In this document: one piece after another, positions 17,821 to 26,018 of the stretch
Position numbering within the stretch: position 1 is the first letter of the stretch
How the letters are laid out: every line of letters begins with the position of its first letter
Source of the DNA: Acetobacteraceae bacterium
GTDB taxonomy: Bacteria > Pseudomonadota > Alphaproteobacteria > Acetobacterales > Acetobacteraceae
Direction of reading: 5' to 3'
Assembly: GCA_025055335.1 (NCBI GenBank)
Contig: JANWXJ010000205.1
Coordinates: 1 to 36,146, forward strand
Length of the DNA stretch: 36,146 nt
The notes under the pieces: model-generated
What the model was told of the DNA's origin: nothing
Seen by the model: the letters and a program-made list of their open reading frames with translations, nothing else
Databases searched by the model: none
Translations under genes and position numbers: made by a program

Positions 17821-19056
17821 ATGCGGGTGCCGATCGCAGGGGGCGGGATCGGCGGGCCTGCGGCCGCGCTGTCGCTGCACGCGGCCGGCATCGAGGCGGA
17901 GCTGTTCGAGGCGGCGGCCGAGCCGCGCCCGCTCGGCGTCGGCATCAACCTGCTGCCGCATGCGGTGCGGGAACTGGAGGAGCTCGGGCTCGGCGCGGGG
18001 CTGGCGGCGAACGCCATCGCCACGCGCGAGCTGCGCTACGTCAATGTGCATGGGCAGACGGTCTGGGCCGAGCCGCGCGGCCGCGCCGCGGGCTACGCCT
18101 GGCCGCAGTATTCCATCCATCGCGGCACGCTGTGGCGGCTGCTGTGGGAGGAGGCGGAGCGGCGGCTCGGCGCAGCGCGCATGCATCGCGGCCGGCGCGC
18201 CGTGGCGGTCGCGCAGGATGCGCTCTCGGCCACCATCGTCTTCGCCGACGGCGGCCGCGCCACGGGTGAGGTGGTGGTGGCGGCCGACGGCATCCACAGC
18301 GCCATCCGCGCCGCCCGCCACCCCGAAGAAGGCCCGCCGCGCTGGAACGGGTCCGTGCTGTGGCGCGCAACCAGCGTCGCCCCGCCCTTCCTCGACGGCG
18401 CGACGATGATCCAGTGCGGGCACCGGGCGCTGAAGTTCGTCTGCTACCCGATCGCCACGCGCCCGGGCGGCGCGCAGCTCATCAACTGGATCGCCGAGCG
18501 GCCGGTTCGGGCGGCGGCGGCGTGGCCGCGCGAGGACTGGAACCGGCGCGGCAGCCTGGACGACGTGCTGCCGCACTACGCCTCCTGGCGCTGGGAGTGG
18601 CTCGACGTTCCGGCCCTGATGGCGCGCGCCGAGGCGGTGTTCGAGTTCCCGATGGTGGACCGCGATCCGCTGCCGAGCTGGACCGAGGGGCGCGTGACGC
18701 TGCTCGGCGATGCGGCGCACCCGATGTACCCGATCGGCTCCAACGGCGCCTCGCACGCGATCCTGGACGCGCGGGTGCTGGCGATGCACCTCGCGCGGGA
18801 GCCGTCGGTCGAGGCGGCGCTTGCCGCCTACGAGGCCGCCCGCCGCCCGCCGACCGCCGCCATCGTGCAGGCGAACCGCGGCCACGGCCCGGACATCGTG
18901 CTCGACATCGCGCAGGAACGGGCGCCAGGGGGCTTTGCCGACATCCACGAGGTGATCCCGCGCGAGGAGCTCGCCGCGATCGCCGCGCGCTACAAGCGGC
19001 TCGCGGGCTTCGATCCGGCGGAGCTGAACGCGCGGCCGAGCTCCTCTGTCCGGTAG
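17821..19056 (+). CDS. FAD-dependent monooxygenase (salicylate-hydroxylase-like flavin oxidoreductase)
   Basis: MRVPIAGGGIGGPAAALSLHAAGIEAELFEAA, VVAADGIHSAIR, GRVTLLGDAAHPMYPIGSNGASHAILDARVLA. Confidence 0.92.
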   Translation: MRVPIAGGGIGGPAAALSLHAAGIEAELFEAAAEPRPLGVGINLLPHAVRELEELGLGAGLAANAIATRELRYVNVHGQTVWAEPRGRAAGYAWPQYSIHRGTLWRLLWEEAERRLGAARMHRGRRAVAVAQDALSATIVFADGGRATGEVVVAADGIHSAIRAARHPEEGPPRWNGSVLWRATSVAPPFLDGATMIQCGHRALKFVCYPIATRPGGAQLINWIAERPVRAAAAWPREDWNRRGSLDDVLPHYASWRWEWLDVPALMARAEAVFEFPMVDRDPLPSWTEGRVTLLGDAAHPMYPIGSNGASHAILDARVLAMHLAREPSVEAALAAYEAARRPPTAAIVQANRGHGPDIVLDIAQERAPGGFADIHEVIPREELAAIAARYKRLAGFDPAELNARPSSSVR

Positions 19057-19184
19057 CCGGCGGCAGAAGGTCGCTTCACGGCAGGCCTCCAGCGCTTCGG
19101 TTCCCGCGCCGCCCCGCCCGCGCCGCGCCCCATCCGATCGGGCGAAAGGTCGAGCCTTCCGCCCGCCGGCATGAGACCCCGCCC

Positions 19185-20054
19185 TCAGCCCACCTCGGCC
19201 TCGGCGGGCTCCAGGTCCACCGCCGCCGTCAGCCAATGCGCGCCGCCGCCGAGGATCACGCCGCGCAGGGGCGAGACGTCGGAGAAGTCCCGCCCCCAGC
19301 CGAGCACGACATGCTCGTCCGTCACGAAGCAGTCGTTGGTCGGGTCGCACATCACCCAGCCGAGATCGGGCCCGCACCAGGCCGCCACCCAGGCATGCGA
19401 CTGGTCGGCGCCGCGCCGGCGCGGCTGGCCGGGCGGCGGCCGCGTCCGCACATAGCCCGAGACGTAGCGCGCCGGGATGCCGAGGCCCCGCAGCCCGGTG
19501 ATCATGACGTTCGAGAAGTCCTGGCAGACGCCCTCGCGCCGTTCCAGCACGCGGGAGACGGGGGTGGCGATGTCGGTCACGCCGGGGCGGAAGGCGAAGC
19601 CCTCGCGGATGCGGCGCATCAGGTCGGCCAAGCCTTCCACCACCGGGCGGCCGGGCGGGAAGGAGGGTTCGGCAAAGGCGCGCGCGGCGTCGGACCGCGG
19701 CAGCATGGGCGAGGGGAACAGGAACTCGGCCACATCCGGCAGGCGGCGCGCCAGCGGCGCGAGCGCCTCGGCGGCGGGGCCAGGGCCGGCCGGCGGCGGG
19801 AAGCCAACCTCCACCTCGGCCTCGGCGATCACCTCGAAGCGGTCGTGCGGCGTGTCGAGGAACAGCCAGCAGGCCGGGTTGCCGTAGGCGTCGGCGCGGC
19901 GGACAAGGCGCGCGGGCCGCGGGGCGGCCAGGATGCGGTGGCGCAGCACGCGCTGGCCCGGCATGTCGCGCGGCTTGAGGTGCAACAGATGCGCGGCGAG
20001 GTCCACCGCCTCCGCGTAGCGGTAGGAGGTGAGGTGCCGCAGCCGGTATCTCAT
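19185..20054 (-). CDS. Transglutaminase-like family protein
   Basis: MRYRLRHLTSYRYAEAVDLAAHLLHLKPR; Cys/His/Asp motifs RREGVCQDFSNVMITGLRGLGIPARYVSGYV, DQSHAWVAAW, MCDPTNDCF. Confidence 0.92.
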   Translation of the reverse strand: MRYRLRHLTSYRYAEAVDLAAHLLHLKPRDMPGQRVLRHRILAAPRPARLVRRADAYGNPACWLFLDTPHDRFEVIAEAEVEVGFPPPAGPGPAAEALAPLARRLPDVAEFLFPSPMLPRSDAARAFAEPSFPPGRPVVEGLADLMRRIREGFAFRPGVTDIATPVSRVLERREGVCQDFSNVMITGLRGLGIPARYVSGYVRTRPPPGQPRRRGADQSHAWVAAWCGPDLGWVMCDPTNDCFVTDEHVVLGWGRDFSDVSPLRGVILGGGAHWLTAAVDLEPAEAEVG

Positions 20055-22534
20055 GCCGCGCCGGGGAGCGAGGCGCTGTCCTCGACCGGCCCGAGCGCCT
20101 GGGCGGCGGGCAGCAGCGCGAAGAAGCGGCGGGTGATGCGGTCGGACAGGGCGGCGCCCTCGGCGGCGAAGGCGAGGAGGCGTGGCGGCAGGGCCGCCGC
20201 CGCCGCCGCCTGCTGCGGCGCGGCAAGCACCTCGGCGGCCATCGCCGCAGCGTCCGCGCCCAGCGCCTCGGCCTGTTCGCGCAGCGCCTCGGCGCGCGGC
20301 AGCAGCGCGAGGTGGCGCGCCACCGCCCCGGTCTGGAAGGCAAGGCCGCGCGGGTTCCCGGGATCGGCCAGCACGAGGTCGAGCGCCGGGGCGGGCTGCA
20401 GCACCGAGAGGTAGCGCGCGCGGTAGGTCAGCACCGAATCGCAGAGCTCGAGCGCGAGGCGGAGCCCCGCCTCGATCCGCGCCGGCGGCTCGGCCAGCGC
20501 GGCGGCGAGCGAGGTCGCGGTCGTCTGCAGGCGCTCGATCCGCCGGCCGAGGTCGAGGAACAGGTAGCCGCCGCCGCGCACCATGCTTTCCGCCACCGCC
20601 CCGGCAAGGGCGGACAGGGCGAGGATCAGCGAATCGAGCGCCTCGGCCGAGGCGGCTAGGTCGCGCGTGTCCGCGAGCGCCTCGCGCGCCGCGCCGAGCG
20701 GCAGGGTGAAGGCGGCGTAGAGGTCGGCGGTCAGCCGGTCGCGCAGGCTGTCGGTCAGGCGGCCGAGCGCCGAGAACAGGGGCGAGAGCGCGCCGTTCGC
20801 GCGGCCGGCGCGCAGCACCGCCTCGGCCAGCGGCCCGCTCTGGCCCGGGCCGGGCGCGGCGTCCTCCGCGAGCAGCCCGGCGCGGATCAGGCAGCGGCCG
20901 AGGGCGGCGAGCTCATATGCCTCGCGCGGCAGCGCCACGCCGCGATGGAGCCGCTGCGCCGCCGCGCGCAAGAGCCGGGCGGCGGCTTCCAGCCGTTCCG
21001 CCTGGCGGCCGAGCCAGAAGAAGTTGTCGGCGACCCGGCTCGGCAGGTCCCCCGCAGCGCGGCGGATCGGCAGCGGCGCCTGCGGGCGTGCAGCGGGGCC
21101 GAGGATCTCCTCTCGTTCCTCGGCCAGAACCCAGACATCCTTCGCAAGGCCCCCGTCCGGCAGGCCGCCGGCGATGGCCCCCGCACCCTCCAGCGTGCGG
21201 GCGAGGCCGCCCGGCAGCGCCTGCCACGCGCCGCCGTCCTGCAACAGGAACATCCTGAGCAGCACGGGGCGGGGCTGCAGCCCGCCATTGACGATCGTGG
21301 GCGCGACGGAGGGCGGGATCGCCTCGCTCGCGGCATAGGCGGCGCCCTCGCGCGAGAGGCGCGAAAGCCAGGCGGCGCGGTCGGCGAGGTCGAGCGCAGA
21401 AAGGGACACGGCCGGGGCCATGCCGTCGGTCGCCGGGCGGATCAGCCAGCGCTCCGGCTCCTCGAGCACCTGCCCGACCGCGCCGGGCGTGCCGAGCCAG
21501 AGGGTCGGCACCTGCGGCAGCAGCAGGTCTTCTCCCAGGAGCCGGCGGGCGAGGGCGGGCAGGAAGGCGGCGAGCGCCGGGGCCTCCGCGGCGCCGGAGC
21601 CGGGGTCGTTGACGATGCGCACGCTGCCCTCGCGCAGCGCGTCGAACAGCCCGGGGATGCCGGCGGCGCCCGCGGTGCCGAGTTCCAGCGGATCGAGCAG
21701 CCGGCCATCCACCCGGCGGATCAGCACGCCGATCCGCTTCAGCCCGTTCAGCGTCTTGAGGAACAGCGCGCCGCCGCGCACCGTCAGGTCGCCCGGCTCC
21801 ACCAGCGCGCAGGAGAGTTCGCGCGAGAGCACCATGTGCTCGAACCAGTGCGGGTGGGCGACGCCCGGGGTCAGCAGGGCGATGCCGGCATCCTCGCCGT
21901 CCTCCGGCAGAAGGCGGGAGAGCGCGTCCTGCCACGCCTCGAAGAACGGGCCGAGGGGGCGGACGGCGGCGCCGCGGAACAGATCGGGGAAGGCGCGGGC
22001 GAGCAGCCGCCGGTTCTCCCGCGCCTGGCCGAGCCCGGCGGCGCGGGAGGTGCGGTCGGCCAGCACCCGCCAGGCGCCGTCCGGGCCGCGCAGCAGGTCG
22101 GCGGCGTAGGTCTGGAGGAAGGGGAGGGTGGCGGGGCGGGCGGAATCCCGCGTCGGGCGCAGGAAGGCCGGGTTGGCGAAGACGAGATCGGGCGGGATCA
22201 GCCCCTCGGCGAGCAGGGATTGCGCGCCGTAGAGGTCGGCCAGCACCGCCTCCAGCAGCCGCGCGCGCTGGGCGAGGCCGGCTTCCAGCGCCGCGAACTC
22301 GGCGGCCGGGATCGGCAGCGGCACGGCGTCGCACCGCCAGGAGGCGCCGCGTGCGTCGGGCCCGGCGAGCAGGCTGCGGGCGCCGTCCTCGGCCAGCGCG
22401 CGATCGAGCCTGAGCGCCCGCGCGGCGAGCCCGCCTTCCGGCAGGTCGGCCAGCGCGGCCATGGCGGCTTGCCAGTGGGGGCGGATGCGGCCCCGCCCGT
22501 TCACCATTTCGTCGAGCGGTGCCGAGTCTCTCAC
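20051..22534 (-). CDS. Circularly permuted ATP-grasp protein fused to alpha-E domain
   Basis: 827 aa: N-terminus RARLLEAVLADLYGAQSLLAEGLIPPDLVFANPAFLRPT, FLQTYAADLLRGPDGAWRVLADRTSRAAGLGQARENRRLLARAFPDLF, LRMFLL (CP-ATP-grasp); C-terminus LPSRVADNFFWLGRQAERLEAAARLLRAA, GGGYLFLDLGRRIERLQTTATSL, SVLTYRARYLSV (alpha-E). Confidence 0.9.
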   Translation of the reverse strand: MRDSAPLDEMVNGRGRIRPHWQAAMAALADLPEGGLAARALRLDRALAEDGARSLLAGPDARGASWRCDAVPLPIPAAEFAALEAGLAQRARLLEAVLADLYGAQSLLAEGLIPPDLVFANPAFLRPTRDSARPATLPFLQTYAADLLRGPDGAWRVLADRTSRAAGLGQARENRRLLARAFPDLFRGAAVRPLGPFFEAWQDALSRLLPEDGEDAGIALLTPGVAHPHWFEHMVLSRELSCALVEPGDLTVRGGALFLKTLNGLKRIGVLIRRVDGRLLDPLELGTAGAAGIPGLFDALREGSVRIVNDPGSGAAEAPALAAFLPALARRLLGEDLLLPQVPTLWLGTPGAVGQVLEEPERWLIRPATDGMAPAVSLSALDLADRAAWLSRLSREGAAYAASEAIPPSVAPTIVNGGLQPRPVLLRMFLLQDGGAWQALPGGLARTLEGAGAIAGGLPDGGLAKDVWVLAEEREEILGPAARPQAPLPIRRAAGDLPSRVADNFFWLGRQAERLEAAARLLRAAAQRLHRGVALPREAYELAALGRCLIRAGLLAEDAAPGPGQSGPLAEAVLRAGRANGALSPLFSALGRLTDSLRDRLTADLYAAFTLPLGAAREALADTRDLAASAEALDSLILALSALAGAVAESMVRGGGYLFLDLGRRIERLQTTATSLAAALAEPPARIEAGLRLALELCDSVLTYRARYLSVLQPAPALDLVLADPGNPRGLAFQTGAVARHLALLPRAEALREQAEALGADAAAMAAEVLAAPQQAAAAAALPPRLLAFAAEGAALSDRITRRFFALLPAAQALGPVEDSASLPGAA

Positions 22535-22561
22535 CGGAGGGAGGGTAGCATGTCCCCGGCC

Positions 22562-25500
22562 TCAGGCCATCCGGCGCAGGTCGAGGATGCGCGGGTGGGT
22601 CGGGTTCGGCACCTGCCGCGGCGGCGGCATCGGCCCCGGCGTGTGGCCGATCGGGAAGAAGCGGGCGCGGCGGCGGGCCTCGGCCTCGTTGGCGTTGACG
22701 GGGAAGGTCTTGTAGTTGCGCCCGCCCGGGTGGGCGACGTGGTAGGTCGCCCCGCCGAGGGAACGGCCGGTCCAGGAATCCCACAGGTCGAACACAAGCG
22801 GCGTGTGGGCGCGGATCATCGGGTGCAGCGCGGAGGGCGGATCCCACGCCTTGAAGCGCACGCCGGCGACGTAGGTGCCGGGCGTCTCGGTCCGCTGCAG
22901 CGGCACGGCTGCGCCGTTGCAGGCCAGCGTGAAGCGCTCCGGCACGAAGCCCTCCACCTTCACCTGCAGACGCTCGAGGCTCGAGTCCACATAGCGCGCG
23001 GTGCCGCCGGCGGCACTCTCCTCGGCCAGGACATGCCAGGGTTCGAGGGCGTGGCGGAACTCGATCCGCATGTCGCGCAGCGTGACCTCGCCGATCAGGG
23101 GGAAGCGGAAGGCGATGTGGGGCTCGAACCAGGCGGCGTCGAGCGGCGCGCCGAGGCTGCGGAGCTCCCCGATCGCGTCGCGGAAGTCGAGCGCGCAGAA
23201 CTCCGGCAGCAGGAAGTCGTCGTGCAGGCGGGTGCCCCAGCGGATGAGGCGGCGTTCGTAGGGCTCCTCCCAGAAGGCGGCGATGGCGGCGCGCATCAGC
23301 AGCATCTGGGCGGCCGACATCTGCGCGTGGGGCGGCATCTCGAAGGCGCGGAACTCGACAAGGCCGCGCCGGCCGCCCGGCCCGTCCGGGCTGTAGAGCT
23401 TGTCGATGCAGAACTCGGTGCGGTGGGTGTTGCCCGTCATGTCCGCGAGGATGTTGCGGAACAGCCGGTCGGTCACCCAGGGCGGGGTTTCCTTGCCGCG
23501 GGCGATCTGGGCGAAGGCGATCTCGAGTTCGCCCACACTGTCCTCCCGCGCCTCGTCGATGCGGGGATGCTGGCTGGTCGGGCCGATGAACAGGCCGGAG
23601 AACAGGAAGGACAGCGACGGGTGGTTGTGCCAGAAGCCGAGCAGGGACTTCAGCAGGTCCGGCCGCCGGAGGAACGGGCTGTCGGCGGCCGTGGCGCCGC
23701 CCATCACGACGTGGTTGCCGCCGCCGGTGCCGACATGGCGGCCATCCAGCAGGAACTTCTCCGCCGCGAGCCCTTCCCGGCGCGCGGCCTCGTAGAGCTG
23801 TTCGGTACGCGAGACCAGCGTCGGCCAGTCCGGCGCCGGGTGGATGTTCACCTCGATCACGCCGGGATCGGGCGTGACGGAGACGTGCTGCAGCCGGTCG
23901 TCGGCAGGCGGCAGATAGCCTTCGAGGATGACGGGGCGGCCGGCTTCGGCGGCCGTCGCCTCGATGGCGGCGGCGAGGTCGAGCCAGTCCTCGGCGGCGT
24001 AGAGCGGCGGGAAGAACACATGCAGGATCCCGCCGCGCGACTCGACCGTCAGCGCGGTGCGGACCACGCCCGGCTCCTCCCGCCCGACCACCGGCAGCTC
24101 CTGCGGCACCGGGCGAAAGGCTTCCGCCCCCTGCGCGCCGAGCGCGACCGCCTCGCGGATGCGCTGGGCGGAGGGCAGCGGCGGCGCGGGGGCGAAGGGG
24201 TCTCGCGGGTGGTCGGCCTCTCGCGCCAGCGTCTCCGGATCCGCCCAGGGCAGGCTCTCGAGCGGCAGGCGGAAGCCGATCGGGCTGTCGCCCGGGATCA
24301 GGCACAGCGCGCCCTCGCGGAAGAACCAGCGGCCGGACTGCCAGCGGCGCGCGCCGTCCTGGATCACGCGGCGCAGCGGCAGCACGGAACCCACCGGCGC
24401 GGCGAGGCCCTGGCCGAACAGGCGGGCGAACCGGGCGCGTTCCAGCGGGTCGCGCAGCTTCGAATCCTCTGCCAGCACGTTGGCGGGCAGCTTCTTCTCC
24501 CGCCAGAGGTAGTAGTGCACGTCCTCATGCGCCGGGATGACGAAGGCGGGGTCCAGCTGCAGGCGCTCGGCCAGCGCCGCGGCGAAGCGGGCGGCGTCGC
24601 GCGCGTCGGCGTTGTCCGTGGTGTCGTCGGAGGCGAGCAGCCCCGCGTCGTGCCACACCGGCTCGCCGTCCGTGCGCGCATGGGCATAGAGCGCCCAGCG
24701 CGGCAGCGGCTCGCCCGGGTACTGCTTGCCCATGGCGTATTGCAGGGCGGCCCCCGGCAGCCAGAGATCGGCCAGGCGCCGCAGCAGCCGCCCCGCGATG
24801 CGGCGCTTCGTCGGGCCGAGCGCCTCGGTGTTCCACTCCGCCCCGTCGCGGTCGATGGCGGAGACGAAGGTGGGCTCCCCGCCCATCGTCAGGCGCACGC
24901 CGCCGCGGGCGAGGCGCTCGTCCACCGCGCGGCCGGCGGCCAGGATGTCCTGCCATTCGGCGTCGGTATAGGGCTTGGTGACGCGCGGCGTCTCCCGCAC
25001 GCGCCGCACCGACATCGCGAAGGAGAAATCCACCTCCGCCTTCTCCACCATGCCGGAGATCGGCGCCGCAGACTGCGGGTCCGGCGTGGCGGCGAGCGGG
25101 ATGTGCCCCTCCCCGGCGAGCAGGCCCGAGGTGGCATCGAGGCCGATCCAGCCGGCGCCGGGCAGATAGACCTCCGCCCAGGCGTGCAGGTCCGTGAAGT
25201 CGGCCGCCGGGCCCTCGGGCCCCTCGAGCGGCTTCTGGTCGGCGACGAGCTGGATCAGGTAGCCCGAGCAGAAGCGGGCGGCGAAGCCGAGGTGGCGCAG
25301 CAGCTGCACCATCAGCCACGCGGAATCGCGGCAGGAGCCGCGGCCTTCGGCGAGCGTCCGCTCCGGCGACCAGACGCCGGGCTCCATCCGCACGATGTAG
25401 GCGATGCGCCGCTGGATGGCGCGGTTGAGCGTGACGAGGAAATCCACCGTCCGCTCGGCGCTGCGCGGGGTCTCGGCCAGAAGGGCGGAGAACAGCGGCC

Positions 25501-25870
25501 CCCCCGGCTCGAGCCTGCGGAACGGCGCGAGCTCGTGGTCCAGCACCGGGTCGTAGGAGAAGGGGAAGCGCTCCGCCTCGGGTTCGAGGAAGAAGTCGAA
25601 CGGGTTGATCGTCGCCATGTCGGCGACGAGATCCACCGTCACGTCGAAATGCGTCACCCGCTCCGGGAACACGACGCGGGCCAGGAAGTTGCCCTGCGGG
25701 TCCTGCTGCCAGTTGAGGAAATGCGGCTTCGGCTCGACCTTGAGCGAATAGGACAGCACGGGCGTGCGCGCATGCGGCGCGGGGCGCAGCCGGATGATCT
25801 GCGGGCCGAGGAAGACAGGCCGGTCGTAGCGGTAGGAGGTGCGGTGCGTCAGCGCGACGTGCAGGCTCAT
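22562..25870 (-). CDS. Transglutaminase family protein with DUF2126 putative amidoligase domain
   Basis: 1102 aa: MSLHVALTHRTSYRYDRPVFLGPQIIRLRPAPHARTPVLSYSLKVEPKPHFLNWQQDPQGNFLARVVFP; GRGSCRDSAWLMVQLLRHLGFAARFCSGYLIQL, LHAWAEVYLPGAGWIGLDATSGLLAGEGHIPLA; HVGTGGGNHVVMGG, FLFSGLFIGPTSQHPRIDEAR. Confidence 0.95.
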   Translation of the reverse strand: MSLHVALTHRTSYRYDRPVFLGPQIIRLRPAPHARTPVLSYSLKVEPKPHFLNWQQDPQGNFLARVVFPERVTHFDVTVDLVADMATINPFDFFLEPEAERFPFSYDPVLDHELAPFRRLEPGGPLFSALLAETPRSAERTVDFLVTLNRAIQRRIAYIVRMEPGVWSPERTLAEGRGSCRDSAWLMVQLLRHLGFAARFCSGYLIQLVADQKPLEGPEGPAADFTDLHAWAEVYLPGAGWIGLDATSGLLAGEGHIPLAATPDPQSAAPISGMVEKAEVDFSFAMSVRRVRETPRVTKPYTDAEWQDILAAGRAVDERLARGGVRLTMGGEPTFVSAIDRDGAEWNTEALGPTKRRIAGRLLRRLADLWLPGAALQYAMGKQYPGEPLPRWALYAHARTDGEPVWHDAGLLASDDTTDNADARDAARFAAALAERLQLDPAFVIPAHEDVHYYLWREKKLPANVLAEDSKLRDPLERARFARLFGQGLAAPVGSVLPLRRVIQDGARRWQSGRWFFREGALCLIPGDSPIGFRLPLESLPWADPETLAREADHPRDPFAPAPPLPSAQRIREAVALGAQGAEAFRPVPQELPVVGREEPGVVRTALTVESRGGILHVFFPPLYAAEDWLDLAAAIEATAAEAGRPVILEGYLPPADDRLQHVSVTPDPGVIEVNIHPAPDWPTLVSRTEQLYEAARREGLAAEKFLLDGRHVGTGGGNHVVMGGATAADSPFLRRPDLLKSLLGFWHNHPSLSFLFSGLFIGPTSQHPRIDEAREDSVGELEIAFAQIARGKETPPWVTDRLFRNILADMTGNTHRTEFCIDKLYSPDGPGGRRGLVEFRAFEMPPHAQMSAAQMLLMRAAIAAFWEEPYERRLIRWGTRLHDDFLLPEFCALDFRDAIGELRSLGAPLDAAWFEPHIAFRFPLIGEVTLRDMRIEFRHALEPWHVLAEESAAGGTARYVDSSLERLQVKVEGFVPERFTLACNGAAVPLQRTETPGTYVAGVRFKAWDPPSALHPMIRAHTPLVFDLWDSWTGRSLGGATYHVAHPGGRNYKTFPVNANEAEARRRARFFPIGHTPGPMPPPRQVPNPTHPRILDLRRMA

Positions 25871-25984
25871 GGCGGCTTCCCGGGCGATCGGCCGCGCGGG
25901 GGCAGGCGGCCCCTGGCATCCGGCGATCCGGCAACTTCATAGGCCGGATGGCCGCGGCGGCGAAGGGCGGAAACGATGACGGAA

Positions 25985-26003
25985 CGGCGGCCTTGCGCCG
26001 CCG
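25985..26003 (-). terminator. Possible terminator-like hairpin downstream of the ABC permease
   Basis: Minus strand cggcgg-cgcaagg-ccgccg followed by ttccgtcatcgttt, beginning about 15 bp after the permease stop. Confidence 0.4.
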
Positions 26004-26018
26004 ATGCGAGGCGCGGCC

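Noticed and set aside
16591-20343. 1250-aa minus-strand ORF spanning the monooxygenase and transglutaminase region
   Set aside because: Only its C-terminal 345 aa (NMT1 SBP, start 17628) is recognisable; the rest is antisense or out-of-frame to real genes.
20945-25942. 1665-aa plus-strand ORF antisense to the transglutaminase/ATP-grasp genes
   Set aside because: Low-complexity R/G/A/E/H-rich translation with no domain pattern; typical stop-free antisense frame in very high-GC DNA. The minus-strand frames encode recognisable families.
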